Below, piece after piece: positions 1-7,912 of a DNA stretch of 64,000 bases (position 1 is its first letter; each line of letters begins with the position of its first letter). The notes under the pieces were generated by a model, which searched no databases, was not told the DNA's origin, and saw only the letters and a list, made by a program, of their open reading frames with translations. The position numbers and the translations under genes were made by a program. This DNA comes from JANPIX01 sp031425195. Its GTDB lineage: Bacteria; Pseudomonadota; Alphaproteobacteria; Rhodobacterales; Rhodobacteraceae. The DNA lies in NCBI GenBank assembly GCA_031425195.1, contig JANPIX010000004.1, positions 62,001-126,000 of the forward strand, written 5' to 3'.

Positions 1-1023
1 CATATCCACGATACCGCCCCACTGACGCAGCATCTTCAACCGGCTGATCATCGGGAACGTCTCGATCAACGCGCGCAGCGTTTCCTCGATGTGATGGAAA
101 CTGCCCCGCTGGGTATAGTTGTTGAAACCGTCCGTACCGCCCCCGATGACCATTTCACCCTTGTCGGACTGGCTCATGTAGCCATGCACGGTGTTGGCCA
201 TCACAACCACGTCCATGCAGGGCTTGATCGGTTCGGACACCAATGCCTGCAGGGCCACAGCCTCTACCGGAAGGCGGAACCCCGCCATGTCGGCCACCTG
301 CCCCGAATGGCCCGCCACGACGATCCCCATCTTGCGACAGCCGATATACCCCTTGGTCGTGTTGACGCCGGTCACCGCCCCGTTGGACGAAGTGACGCCC
401 GTCACCTCGCACTGCTGGATGATGTCCATGCCCATGTCCGAACAGGCGCGGGCATAGCCCCAGGCCACGGCATCATGCCGCGCCGTGCCGCCGCGCGGCT
501 GATAAAGCGCGCCCAGAACCGGATAGCGTGGACCGTCGATGTTGATGATCGGCACAAGTTCCTTCACACGCTCCGGCCCGATGTACTGCGTCGCCACACC
601 CTGCAGCATGTTGGCGTGAACCGTGCGCAGATACCCCCGCACCTCGTGATGCGTCTGCGCCAGCATCAGAACGCCGCGCGGGCTGAACATGACGTTGTAG
701 TTCAGGTCTTGCGACAGCGTCTCATACAGACTGCGCGATTTTTCATAGATCGCGGCCGATGGGTCCTGCAGATAGTTCGACCGGATGATTGTCGTGTTGC
801 GGCCCGTATTGCCCCCACCAAGCCAGCCTTTTTCGATCACAGCCACATTGGTGATGCCATGGTTTTTGCCAAGGTAATAGGCCGTCGCAAGCCCGTGCCC
901 CCCGGCCCCCACGATCACCACGTCATAAGACGCCTTCGGCTGCGGCGAGGCCCAGGCCCGGCCCCAGCCCAGATGGTTGCGCATGGCTTCTCGGGCGATG
1001 GCAAAGACGGAATAGCGTTGCAT
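1..1023 (-). CDS. soxB: Sarcosine oxidase beta subunit, 3' part cut by window edge
   Basis: The frame is open from an ATG at 1023 to the window edge, giving the first 341 codons; the C-terminus lies outside. The N-terminus (MQRYSVFAIAREAMRNHLGW) and the Rossmann FAD-binding stretch VIVGAGGHGLATAYYLG at about residues 37-53, followed by a GGGNTGRNTTIIRSNY segment, are typical of the beta subunit of heterotetrameric sarcosine oxidase. That enzyme oxidatively demethylates sarcosine to glycine, passing the one-carbon unit to tetrahydrofolate. The other subunits (soxD, soxA, soxG) usually lie just downstream, so they would be outside the window. The gene is divergent from ccmI across about 210 bases. 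The subunit-level call is strong; substrate is inferred from the family. Confidence 0.9.
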   Translation of the reverse strand, partial: MQRYSVFAIAREAMRNHLGWGRAWASPQPKASYDVVIVGAGGHGLATAYYLGKNHGITNVAVIEKGWLGGGNTGRNTTIIRSNYLQDPSAAIYEKSRSLYETLSQDLNYNVMFSPRGVLMLAQTHHEVRGYLRTVHANMLQGVATQYIGPERVKELVPIINIDGPRYPVLGALYQPRGGTARHDAVAWGYARACSDMGMDIIQQCEVTGVTSSNGAVTGVNTTKGYIGCRKMGIVVAGHSGQVADMAGFRLPVEAVALQALVSEPIKPCMDVVVMANTVHGYMSQSDKGEMVIGGGTDGFNNYTQRGSFHHIEETLRALIETFPMISRLKMLRQWGGIVDM

Positions 1024-1232
1024 GGGCGCAGCCTTTGATGATGGTTGGCAACCTATGCAGACAGATACAGGATTTGCGCCCGATACAAGCGGCGCATTCG
1101 GGAAAATTGCGACATCCGCGGCGAAATCCGTCGCATTGTGCCATGTCGTCGCAAGGGGGTTTTGCCGCAGGCCGCGAACCGCTATGTCGGCTGTTGCGGG
1201 CATTCTGGCCTGCGTGATGCGGGGTGTTGCAG

Positions 1233-2453
1233 GTGGCGGAAACAGTGCTGTTCTGGGCGATTGTTGCGGCGATGACACTCGGCGTCGGGCTGCTGATCCT
1301 GAACGGGCAACGCCGGTCCCAGCGCCTGTCGGACACATCACCCGATGTCCAGGTCTACCGCGACCAGCTTGCCGAAATCGAACGCGATGGCGCGCGCGGC
1401 ATCATCCCCGCGGATGAGGCGGCACGCATGCAACTCGAAGTGTCTCGCCGTCTTCTTGCGGCTGACAAGGCAGGCCTGCAATCCGTCACACGCGGCCCGG
1501 GCTGGCCCGCCACCGTGCTGCTGACCGGCGCAATTCTGCTTGGGTCCGCCGCGCTTTATTACCGGATCGGCGCGCCGGGCTATCCCGACATGGCGCTGTC
1601 CGACCGGATTGCCATCGCCGACGCAGCCCGGCGCAGCCGCCCCGATCAGGCCGCTGCCGAGGCCGCACTTGGCCCCAAGGCCGAAATCAAGGCCGACCCC
1701 GAACTGAACGAACTGATGCAGAAACTGCGCGCCGCCGTTGAAACACGGCCCGACGATCTGCAGGGACAGGCGTTCCTTGCGCAGTACGAAGGCGAAATCG
1801 GCAACTACGCCGCCGCCGCCCGGGCGCAGGCGCAGGTCGTCCGCCTGCGCGGCACGGACGCCACGGCGAACGACCACCTGCAACTCGCCGACCTTTTGAT
1901 CCGCGCCGCCGAAGGCTATGTCTCGCCCGAGGCCGAGGCCGCGCTGACAGCAACACTTACGGCCGATCCTGAAAACGGCATGGCCCGCTATTACTCCGGC
2001 CTGCTGATGGCGCAGACCGGGCGGCCTGATCTTGGCTTTGCGCTTTGGCAGCGTCTGGCGGAAACGTCATCGCCGGATGATCCCTGGATGCCGCCCCTGC
2101 AGTCCGGCATCGCCGGGTTGGCCGAACTGGCGGGCGTCAATTACACACCACCGGGCGATCCTGCAGCCGGGGCACCCGGCCCCGATGCCGCGGCCCTGGC
2201 CGAGGCGGCCACGATGTCGGATGCTGACCGTCAGGCCATGATCGGCGGCATGGTCGAACAACTGGCCACCCGGCTTGCCACCGAAGGCGGCAGCGGCGAA
2301 GATTGGGCGCGTCTCATCACCTCGCTTGGCGTTCTGGGCGATACCGACCGCGCCCGCGCCATCTGGGCCGAGGCAAAGACGGTCTTTGCCAGTTCACCGC
2401 CCGACCTCACGCTTCTGCAAACCGCCGCGGCCAGCGCGGGCATTGCGGAATGA
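1233..2453 (+). CDS. ccmI: Cytochrome c biogenesis protein CcmI
   Basis: The product of about 406 residues has an N-terminal membrane helix (VLFWAIVAAMTLGVGLLIL), a basic loop with the typical DVxVYRDQLAEIERD segment, a second helix near residues 90-110 and a periplasmic C-terminal part of TPR-like helices. This is the CcmI/CycH architecture, a chaperone that holds apocytochrome c for heme ligation in the Ccm system I pathway. A GTG at 1233 is preferred as start because GGGG lies about 8 bases upstream; a GTG at 1224 is possible. The stop overlaps the ruvX start (ATGA). The other ccm genes are not in the window. Confidence 0.88.
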   Translation: MAETVLFWAIVAAMTLGVGLLILNGQRRSQRLSDTSPDVQVYRDQLAEIERDGARGIIPADEAARMQLEVSRRLLAADKAGLQSVTRGPGWPATVLLTGAILLGSAALYYRIGAPGYPDMALSDRIAIADAARRSRPDQAAAEAALGPKAEIKADPELNELMQKLRAAVETRPDDLQGQAFLAQYEGEIGNYAAAARAQAQVVRLRGTDATANDHLQLADLLIRAAEGYVSPEAEAALTATLTADPENGMARYYSGLLMAQTGRPDLGFALWQRLAETSSPDDPWMPPLQSGIAGLAELAGVNYTPPGDPAAGAPGPDAAALAEAATMSDADRQAMIGGMVEQLATRLATEGGSGEDWARLITSLGVLGDTDRARAIWAEAKTVFASSPPDLTLLQTAAASAGIAE

Positions 2454-2938
2454 CGGCCTATGATGACATTGCGGCCTTTGCCGCCGTGCTGCCCCTGTCG
2501 GGCGCATTGGCCGGGCTGGATCTGGGCGACAAGACCATCGGCATCGCCGTCAGTGACCTTCGCCGTCAGGTGGCAACGCCGCTTCTGACCATCCGACGGG
2601 TGAAGTTCAGCGTCGATGCAGTGGAACTGATCCGCATCTGCACCGAACGCCGGATCGTGGGGCTGGTTCTTGGCCTCCCCCGCAACATGGATGGGTCCGA
2701 AGGCCCCCGCGCGCAGGGAACACGCGCCTTTGCCCGCAATCTGGAACGCCTCTCGCCTCTGCCCCTTGCGATGTGGGATGAACGCCTGTCGACTGTCGCC
2801 GCCGAACGCGCCTTGCTGGAGGCGGACACGTCCCGCAAGCGCCGGGCCGAGGTGATCGATCACGTCGCGGCAGGCTATATCCTGCAAGGCGCACTTGACC
2901 GGCTTGGCTATATCGCGCGTCAGGCGGGCACAGCGTGA
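2450..2938 (+). CDS. ruvX: Holliday junction resolvase-like RuvX/YqgF
   Basis: The 162-residue product has the RNase H-like fold signature GLDLGDKTIGIAVSD near residues 23-37, the conserved GLPRNMDGSEGPRAQ segment in the middle and the DERLSTVAAERAL motif further on. These carry the acidic residues expected of the YqgF family. The family is implicated in pre-16S rRNA 5' end maturation and was formerly annotated as a resolvase. The start is the ATG whose last bases form the ccmI stop (ATGA overlap), so it is probably translated by coupling. An in-frame upstream extension runs through ccmI and is not used. Confidence 0.9.
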   Translation: MTAYDDIAAFAAVLPLSGALAGLDLGDKTIGIAVSDLRRQVATPLLTIRRVKFSVDAVELIRICTERRIVGLVLGLPRNMDGSEGPRAQGTRAFARNLERLSPLPLAMWDERLSTVAAERALLEADTSRKRRAEVIDHVAAGYILQGALDRLGYIARQAGTA

Positions 2939-3056
2939 CAAACCTGACGAATCCGGCGCAAAACCGTCGCTTTGGGGCGTTGATCACGCCACACGCGAAC
3001 TTAGGTTACCAAGTGAAACAGGCGCGTTCGTTGCCTGCAACTGAAAGTGCCTGCCT

Positions 3057-3305
3057 GTGAAAGACGATCCCCTGCCCGGCGACAACATCTGGACACGCGA
3101 CGAAGTGGAAAGCCCCTGCATCAAGCTGTGCGTGATCCATCCCGAGGAACGGATCTGCGTGGGCTGTTACCGCACGATAGACGAAATTGCCGTCTGGTCG
3201 CAGATGGCCCCTGCAGCGCGGGCCACCGTGATGGCCGACCTGCCCGCCCGCGCGCCCCGCCTTGCCCGACGTCGCGGCGGACGGCTGGGAAGACTGGATC
3301 ACTAG
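3057..3305 (+). CDS. DUF1289 small cysteine protein
   Basis: This 82-residue protein contains a C-x3-C-x8-C-x2-C arrangement within SPCIKLCVIHPEERICVGCY, followed by RTIDEIAVWSQM. That is the DUF1289 pattern, probably a small metal- or cluster-binding fold of unknown role. The C-terminal tail is rich in Arg and Ala. Translation starts at a GTG; no in-frame ATG precedes the cysteine motif. It follows ruvX by 118 bases and is convergent with the next gene, whose stop is 11 bases away. Confidence 0.75.
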   Translation: MKDDPLPGDNIWTRDEVESPCIKLCVIHPEERICVGCYRTIDEIAVWSQMAPAARATVMADLPARAPRLARRRGGRLGRLDH

Positions 3306-3316
3306 GACCCCGCGGG

Positions 3317-4066
3317 TCAGTCTTGCGTCAGCCAATCCCGAACTGATGCCATCTGCGGCCTGAAATAGGCGATCATCCGGCCCTCTGGCGGTGCCTGCGC
3401 CCCGTCCACCCAAGGGGCCACCCCGTGAATGGTCAACCGGTGCAACAACGTGGCTTGGCCGGGACGCGCCGGAACAGTCCGCCGCGCGCAGGTGGCGAAC
3501 ACCTTGGTCCGCGCCGCCTGATAAACTTCGGTGACGTGCACATCTGCCCAGTCATCGGTTTGTGCGGCAACCATTGCGGGCAACAAAGCCTCGCGCAAGA
3601 TGATGTGGCTGCCTTCCCAGACCACAAGGGGGGACGCATCGGCATCCGTCTCGTTCAGCGGCAGGCCCAGAATCCAGCCATGCGGTTCCCGCACGAACCG
3701 GCGCACGGGCTGACCTACAGGCAGCAGCCCGTCCAGATGCGCCGCGTCCCGCGTTCTGCGGAACCGCGCCGCAGCCTCGGTTTCGCCAATGTCGGCGCGG
3801 GGATACCCCGGAAGGATCACCGATATCTGCCCGGGATGCAGCGCCTCGGGCGTCAGGGGAAGGGCAGCCCATGGAAAAACGGCGTCCCCCACCCTGCCAT
3901 CCGGCCCGTTGGGCAGGGTATCGACACCCACAAACCACGTCCCCCCGCAGCGCCACGCCTGATCACTTTGCGCGACGGCGGCCCGTGCGACGGGCAGTGC
4001 CGCCGAGGCCCAGTTGGCAATGGCGGGATGCGGCCCGATGACTGTCCACCCCCGCGCGCCTACCAT
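3317..4066 (-). CDS. Predicted Fe(II)/2-oxoglutarate dioxygenase (PhyH-like)
   Basis: The protein is 249 residues. It shows the residue spacing of Fe(II)/2-oxoglutarate oxygenases: H110-x-D112 (AAHLDGL), a downstream PLNETDADASPLVVWEGSH segment like the phytanoyl-CoA dioxygenase core, H214 in LLHRLTIHGVAPW and R230 in EGRMIAYFRP. These would supply the iron triad and the 2-oxoglutarate arginine. The substrate cannot be told from sequence. The ATG at 4066 overlaps the stop of the upstream TSUP transporter by 7 bases, so the two are probably translationally coupled. Fold assignment is inference from motifs. Confidence 0.6.
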   Translation of the reverse strand: MVGARGWTVIGPHPAIANWASAALPVARAAVAQSDQAWRCGGTWFVGVDTLPNGPDGRVGDAVFPWAALPLTPEALHPGQISVILPGYPRADIGETEAAARFRRTRDAAHLDGLLPVGQPVRRFVREPHGWILGLPLNETDADASPLVVWEGSHIILREALLPAMVAAQTDDWADVHVTEVYQAARTKVFATCARRTVPARPGQATLLHRLTIHGVAPWVDGAQAPPEGRMIAYFRPQMASVRDWLTQD

Positions 4067-4878
4067 CCCAGAACCTTGCGCAGCATGTTCAGGGCAACCA
4101 GAATCGTGAAGGCCCCAAATGCCCGCTTCAACGGCGCGGGGTTCATCGCATGGGCCAGACGAACGCCCACCGGTGTCGTGATCAATGTCATCGCGATGAT
4201 GACGACAAAGGCGGGCAGGTTGATGGCCCCTACCGAAAACGGCGGCGCTTCTTCGACCTGCATAAACAGGAAACCCACGGCGGCGGGCACCGCGATAAAC
4301 AAACCGAACCCGGCCGCCGTCGCCACCGCCCGGTGAATCGCCACACCGTAAAGCGTCATCATCGGCACCCCGAACGTGCCGCCCCCGATCCCCATCAGCG
4401 CAGAACAAAAGCCAAGCGCGCTGCCCAGCCCCCCCTTCAGCACGCCCTGCGGCATCGTGTCGGCCAGCCGCCATTCCGGTCGCCCGAACGCCATGTAAAG
4501 CCCCGCAATCATCGCAAGCGCGGCAAAGATGATCTGCAGGGTCATGGATCGAAGCTGCGTCGCAACCAGCACGCCCAGAATGGCCCCGGTGATGATCACG
4601 GGCCCCCATTGGCGCAGGATCACCAGATCAACCGCCCCCTTGCGGTGATGCGCCAGAACGGAACGGACCGAGGTCACGACGATGGTGGCAAGCGACGTCG
4701 CCGTGCAAACCTGCATGATGTTCTCGCCGCCATAGCCAAGGTGGCTGAAGGCATAAAAGAACGCCGGAACCAGCACGATCCCGCCCCCCACACCCAGAAG
4801 TCCTGCAATCACCCCCGCAAATGCACCGATCGCCAACAACACGCCAAGCATCGGCAACAACGCTGAAATTTCGGGCAT
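4060..4878 (-). CDS. TSUP (TauE/SafE) family membrane transporter
   Basis: About 272 residues of mostly hydrophobic sequence form about eight membrane segments. The N-terminal GxLAGVIAGLLGVGGGIVLVP-type stretch and a second LGSALGFCSALMGIGGGTFGVP-type repeat are diagnostic of TSUP permeases. The family exports or imports sulfite, sulfoacetate and related anions; the substrate here is unknown. The ATG at 4878 is chosen because GGAAGGA lies six bases upstream; a GTG at 4905 would add nine residues. It is the first gene of a two-gene unit with the dioxygenase-like gene. Confidence 0.85.
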   Translation of the reverse strand: MPEISALLPMLGVLLAIGAFAGVIAGLLGVGGGIVLVPAFFYAFSHLGYGGENIMQVCTATSLATIVVTSVRSVLAHHRKGAVDLVILRQWGPVIITGAILGVLVATQLRSMTLQIIFAALAMIAGLYMAFGRPEWRLADTMPQGVLKGGLGSALGFCSALMGIGGGTFGVPMMTLYGVAIHRAVATAAGFGLFIAVPAAVGFLFMQVEEAPPFSVGAINLPAFVVIIAMTLITTPVGVRLAHAMNPAPLKRAFGAFTILVALNMLRKVLGW

Positions 4879-5042
4879 CGCTTGTCCTTCCGGCCGTCCA
4901 CTCACCCGTCATAGCGCCGCCACAGACGCGCGGCCAGACTTCCTTTAACGCCTGCCGGTTTGTCTCTGGCATTTTCCGCTGCACAGGATTAGCACGAACG
5001 CTCACATTCAACCGCGTCGCGTGTATTTCGAAAGGACATCGC

Positions 5043-6230
5043 ATGTCCCCTTCTCCCTTGCGTATTGCACTTATCCTTGGGCTTCTGTCCGCCGTCGGGC
5101 CCTTTGCCATCGACATGTATCTGCCGGCGATGCCCGCCATTGCCACTGATCTCGGCACCACGATGCAGGGCGTGCAGGGCACCATTGTGTCGTATTTCAT
5201 CGCCTTCGGGCTGGCGCAGATGATCTATGGCCCTTGGGCCGATCAGGCGGGCCGCAAGGTGCCGATGTTTGCAGGCATGGTTATCTTTGCAGCGGGCACC
5301 CTGATGTGCGCACTGGCACCCACTGTGGGCTGGCTTATCGCCGGGCGGGCCGTGCAGGGTCTGGGCGGTGCCGCCGTCATGGTCGTGCCCCGCGCGGTGA
5401 TCCGCGATCTGGCGACGGGGCACGCGGCCACCCGGATGATGGCCGCCATCATGATCGTCATCTCGATCTCGCCGATGCTGGCCCCTCTTGCCGGGTCGGC
5501 TCTTCTGGTGGTGGCCGACTGGCGCTGGGTATTCTGGGCGCTCATCCTTGCTGCAACCCTCAGCCTTGTGCTGTTGCAGACGTCCCTGCCGGAAACGCTT
5601 GCCCCGAAAGACCGGGTTCCGTTCGACTGGGCGACGATGAAGCGCGGCTTTGCCAGTCTGATCACCGACCGGACCTTCATGGTGCTGACCTTTCTGGGCG
5701 GCTTCGCCATGGCGAGCTTTTTCGTGTTCATCTCGACGGCGTCCTTTGTCTATTCCGGCGAATACGGCCTGACGCCAACGCAGTTCTCGCTCGCCTTCGC
5801 GCTGAACGCGGTCGGCTTCTTCGCCGCATCCCAGTTCGCCGCGAACCTTGGCCAAAAGTTCGGCGCCCGCCGCGTGGTCAGTGTTGCCACCGCCGGGTTC
5901 GCCGCGGTGGAGATCGCGTTGTTCCTCGTGTCGACATCCGGCTTTGCCAGCCTTCCCCTGACCATGGCAGGGCTGTTCGTCGGCAATGCGTTTCTGGGAC
6001 TGGTGATCCCCACCTGCATGGTGCTTGCCCTTGACGATCACGGCGATAATGCGGGGCTCGCCTCCTCGCTTGGCGGGACGATGCAGATGCTCATCGGGGC
6101 GGCGATGATGGGCGGAGCGTCGATCTTTCTGGACGGGACAGTGGTGCCGATGCTGGGCGCAATCGCGACCTGCGCCCTGCTGGCCTTCGGGTTCAGCCGC
6201 ATGATCCCGCGCCAGACGGCGATGGCCTGA
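5043..6230 (+). CDS. MFS multidrug efflux transporter, Bcr/CflA type
   Basis: The 395-residue protein has twelve hydrophobic segments. The N-terminal LLSAVGPFAIDMYLPAMPAI segment and the motif A region YGPWADQAGRKVPM are characteristic of the Bcr/CflA drug:proton antiporters (DHA1 family). The ATG at 5043 is the natural start, preceded by AAAGGACATCGC; the open frame extends upstream but lacks MFS-like sequence. It diverges from the TSUP gene over about 160 bases. The stop codon lies inside a perfect hairpin shared with the convergent dusA end. Substrates are unknown. Confidence 0.87.
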   Translation: MSPSPLRIALILGLLSAVGPFAIDMYLPAMPAIATDLGTTMQGVQGTIVSYFIAFGLAQMIYGPWADQAGRKVPMFAGMVIFAAGTLMCALAPTVGWLIAGRAVQGLGGAAVMVVPRAVIRDLATGHAATRMMAAIMIVISISPMLAPLAGSALLVVADWRWVFWALILAATLSLVLLQTSLPETLAPKDRVPFDWATMKRGFASLITDRTFMVLTFLGGFAMASFFVFISTASFVYSGEYGLTPTQFSLAFALNAVGFFAASQFAANLGQKFGARRVVSVATAGFAAVEIALFLVSTSGFASLPLTMAGLFVGNAFLGLVIPTCMVLALDDHGDNAGLASSLGGTMQMLIGAAMMGGASIFLDGTVVPMLGAIATCALLAFGFSRMIPRQTAMA

Positions 6231-6251
6231 CAGGCGTGCAGCCTGTCAGGC
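6225..6251. terminator. Bidirectional hairpin between MFS gene and dusA
   Basis: GCCTGACAGGC, a five-base GTGCA loop and GCCTGTCAGGC form a perfect 11-bp stem. The left arm contains the TGA of the MFS gene and the right arm the stop of dusA. No run of T follows on either side, so it may act as a barrier hairpin or protect 3' ends rather than as a classical intrinsic terminator. Confidence 0.6.
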
Positions 6252-7229
6252 GACACGCGCCTGCATCAACGTCAGCGCCGCATCCAGAACCTCCAGCCCG
6301 GCCCCGGGCCGGTTCGCGCGCTCTGACAACACGCGACGCCAGGCGCGCGCGCCGGGACGCCCCTGATACAGCCCAAACATGTGGCGGGTGATCTGGTGCA
6401 ACCGCCCGCCCGCCGCAAGATGCGCCCCGATATAGGGGCGCATCGCCTCGATCACCTCTGCCGGGTCCGGGGCAAAACTGTCGCCCCACAAGGCATCCGC
6501 GCCAATCAGCACCGACGCCGGATCGTGATAGGCGGCCCGTCCGATCATCACCCCGTCCAGACCCTGCGCCAGATAATCCCGCACCTGCGCCTGATCGCTG
6601 ATCCCGCCATTGATCACCACGATCATCGCCGGAAATGCCCGCTTCATCGCAACCACCAGTCCGGGGTCAAGCGGCGGTATCTCGCGGTTTTCCTTGGGGC
6701 TAAGCCCCTGAAGCCAGGCCTTGCGCGCGTGGATGATGACATGCCCGACCCCGGCCCTGCTGATCTGGTCCAGAAAGTCGGGAAGAACCTGTTCCGGGAT
6801 CTGATCATCCACCCCGATGCGGCATTTCACGGTCACCGGCACATTGCTTGCGTCCTGCATCGCCCTGACGCAGTCGGCCACCAGCGCGGGCCGCTCCATC
6901 AGCACGGCGCCGAAACACCCCGATTGAACCCGGTCTGACGGGCAACCGACATTCAGGTTGATCTCGTCATACCCGAATGGCGCCGCAATCCGCACCGCTT
7001 GGGCCAGTTCCGCCGGATCAGATCCGCCAAGCTGCAAGGCCACCGGATGCTCCGCCGCGCCAAACCCCAAAAGCCTGTCCCGCGGCCCGTGGATCACCGC
7101 CATGGCTGTGACCATTTCCGTGTAAAGCATGGCCCGCCGCGTCATCTGCCGGTGGAAGAACCGGCAGTGCCGGTCCGTCCAGTCCATCATGGGTGCCACG
7201 GAAAGGCGGTGGGGCAGATCTTTCAGCAT
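6246..7229 (-). CDS. dusA: tRNA-dihydrouridine(20/20a) synthase DusA
   Basis: The 327-residue flavoprotein reduces uridines in the tRNA D-loop. It begins with LSVAPMMDWTDRHCRFFHRQ and contains the Dus signature NLNVGCPSDRVQSGCFGA, the KCRIGVDD segment and the VINGGISD phosphate-binding region of the TIM barrel. The MTWTD..H-type N-terminus and the length match DusA rather than DusB or DusC. The stop codon lies within the shared hairpin with the convergent MFS gene. Confidence 0.93.
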   Translation of the reverse strand: MLKDLPHRLSVAPMMDWTDRHCRFFHRQMTRRAMLYTEMVTAMAVIHGPRDRLLGFGAAEHPVALQLGGSDPAELAQAVRIAAPFGYDEINLNVGCPSDRVQSGCFGAVLMERPALVADCVRAMQDASNVPVTVKCRIGVDDQIPEQVLPDFLDQISRAGVGHVIIHARKAWLQGLSPKENREIPPLDPGLVVAMKRAFPAMIVVINGGISDQAQVRDYLAQGLDGVMIGRAAYHDPASVLIGADALWGDSFAPDPAEVIEAMRPYIGAHLAAGGRLHQITRHMFGLYQGRPGARAWRRVLSERANRPGAGLEVLDAALTLMQARVA

Positions 7230-7375
7230 ATCCCGTTCTTTTCATCATTTGATGCGCCGCCGCCATGTTGCGCAGGTCGCCGCAGCGAAAACCGCATCCG
7301 CGTCTGACTTGCGCCGCTGGCCTATAGCGGAAAACTGCGCCTCTGGGAACCGTGCGGCAGTCGACAGTCCCGCAC

Positions 7376-7400
7376 GGAACTTTCGATCCACCCTTCGGTT
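7376..7400 (+). promoter_or_regulatory. Putative EcfG-type general stress promoter
   Basis: GGAAC (7376-7380), 16 bases and GGTT (7397-7400) closely match the alphaproteobacterial EcfG consensus GGAAC-N16/17-CGTT. It lies 39 bases upstream of the first gene of a cluster of small hydrophilic proteins. The same element recurs at 8978. The assignment is by pattern only. Confidence 0.55.
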
Positions 7401-7439
7401 AATCGCAAACAGAACAAGCACCCATCTGCAGGAGGAATC

Positions 7440-7670
7440 ATGGCCAAGGCAGACAAAAAACATTTCGGCGCGGGCCTGAAGGGCAAGGGTGACGGCACAG
7501 GTGCCATGACCCAGGTTGAAACGGAAGAGATCCCCGCCAACGCAGTCCTGTCAAACCGTGACAAGAAGGGCTCAGCCGAACGCGGCATGGATGGGCGCGA
7601 AATCATGAACGACCAATATCAGGACCACGCCGCCAACCGCCGTGTCGATGTCGAGGATGAACAGCCATGA
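7440..7670 (+). CDS. Small hydrophilic protein, possible stress protein
   Basis: This 76-residue, strongly hydrophilic protein starts MAKADKKHFGAGLKGKGDGTG and is rich in Gly, Lys, Asp, Glu and Asn, with no hydrophobic core, so it is probably disordered. A strong GGAGG site lies six bases before the ATG. The stop overlaps the start of the next small gene (ATGA). I do not recognise a named family. Its position behind a putative EcfG promoter and next to similar hydrophilic genes suggests a general-stress role, by inference. Confidence 0.7.
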   Translation: MAKADKKHFGAGLKGKGDGTGAMTQVETEEIPANAVLSNRDKKGSAERGMDGREIMNDQYQDHAANRRVDVEDEQP

Positions 7671-7846
7671 CGACCAAATCCCCTCCGATCCCACCCGCCA
7701 ACCAAACCACCAAGGGCCCGGGTGGCGATGTTCATGACAACATTGAACAAGGCACTACGGAACAACCGATGAACCCCGACAAGCAGGGTCAATCGGCAAA
7801 CACCAAGATCAACACAACCAATCAGGGTTTGCAGCAGGATCGCTAG
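7667..7846 (+). CDS. Small hydrophilic protein (59 aa), coupled to previous gene
   Basis: This 59-residue reading frame starts at the ATG overlapping the preceding stop (ATGA) and ends at TAG at 7844-7846. The product (MTTKSPPIPPANQTTKGPGG..., ending TTNQGLQQDR) is rich in Asn, Gln, Thr, Pro and Gly and contains no cysteine or membrane segment. Coupling and the matching composition support it as a real gene. Function is unknown; a disordered stress protein is a reasonable guess. Confidence 0.6.
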   Translation: MTTKSPPIPPANQTTKGPGGDVHDNIEQGTTEQPMNPDKQGQSANTKINTTNQGLQQDR

Positions 7847-7912
7847 ACGAGAACCGGCCGAACACTTCGAAGCCTGAACAGTCCTAAACCCGACCGAACC
7901 GAAAGTAACCTC

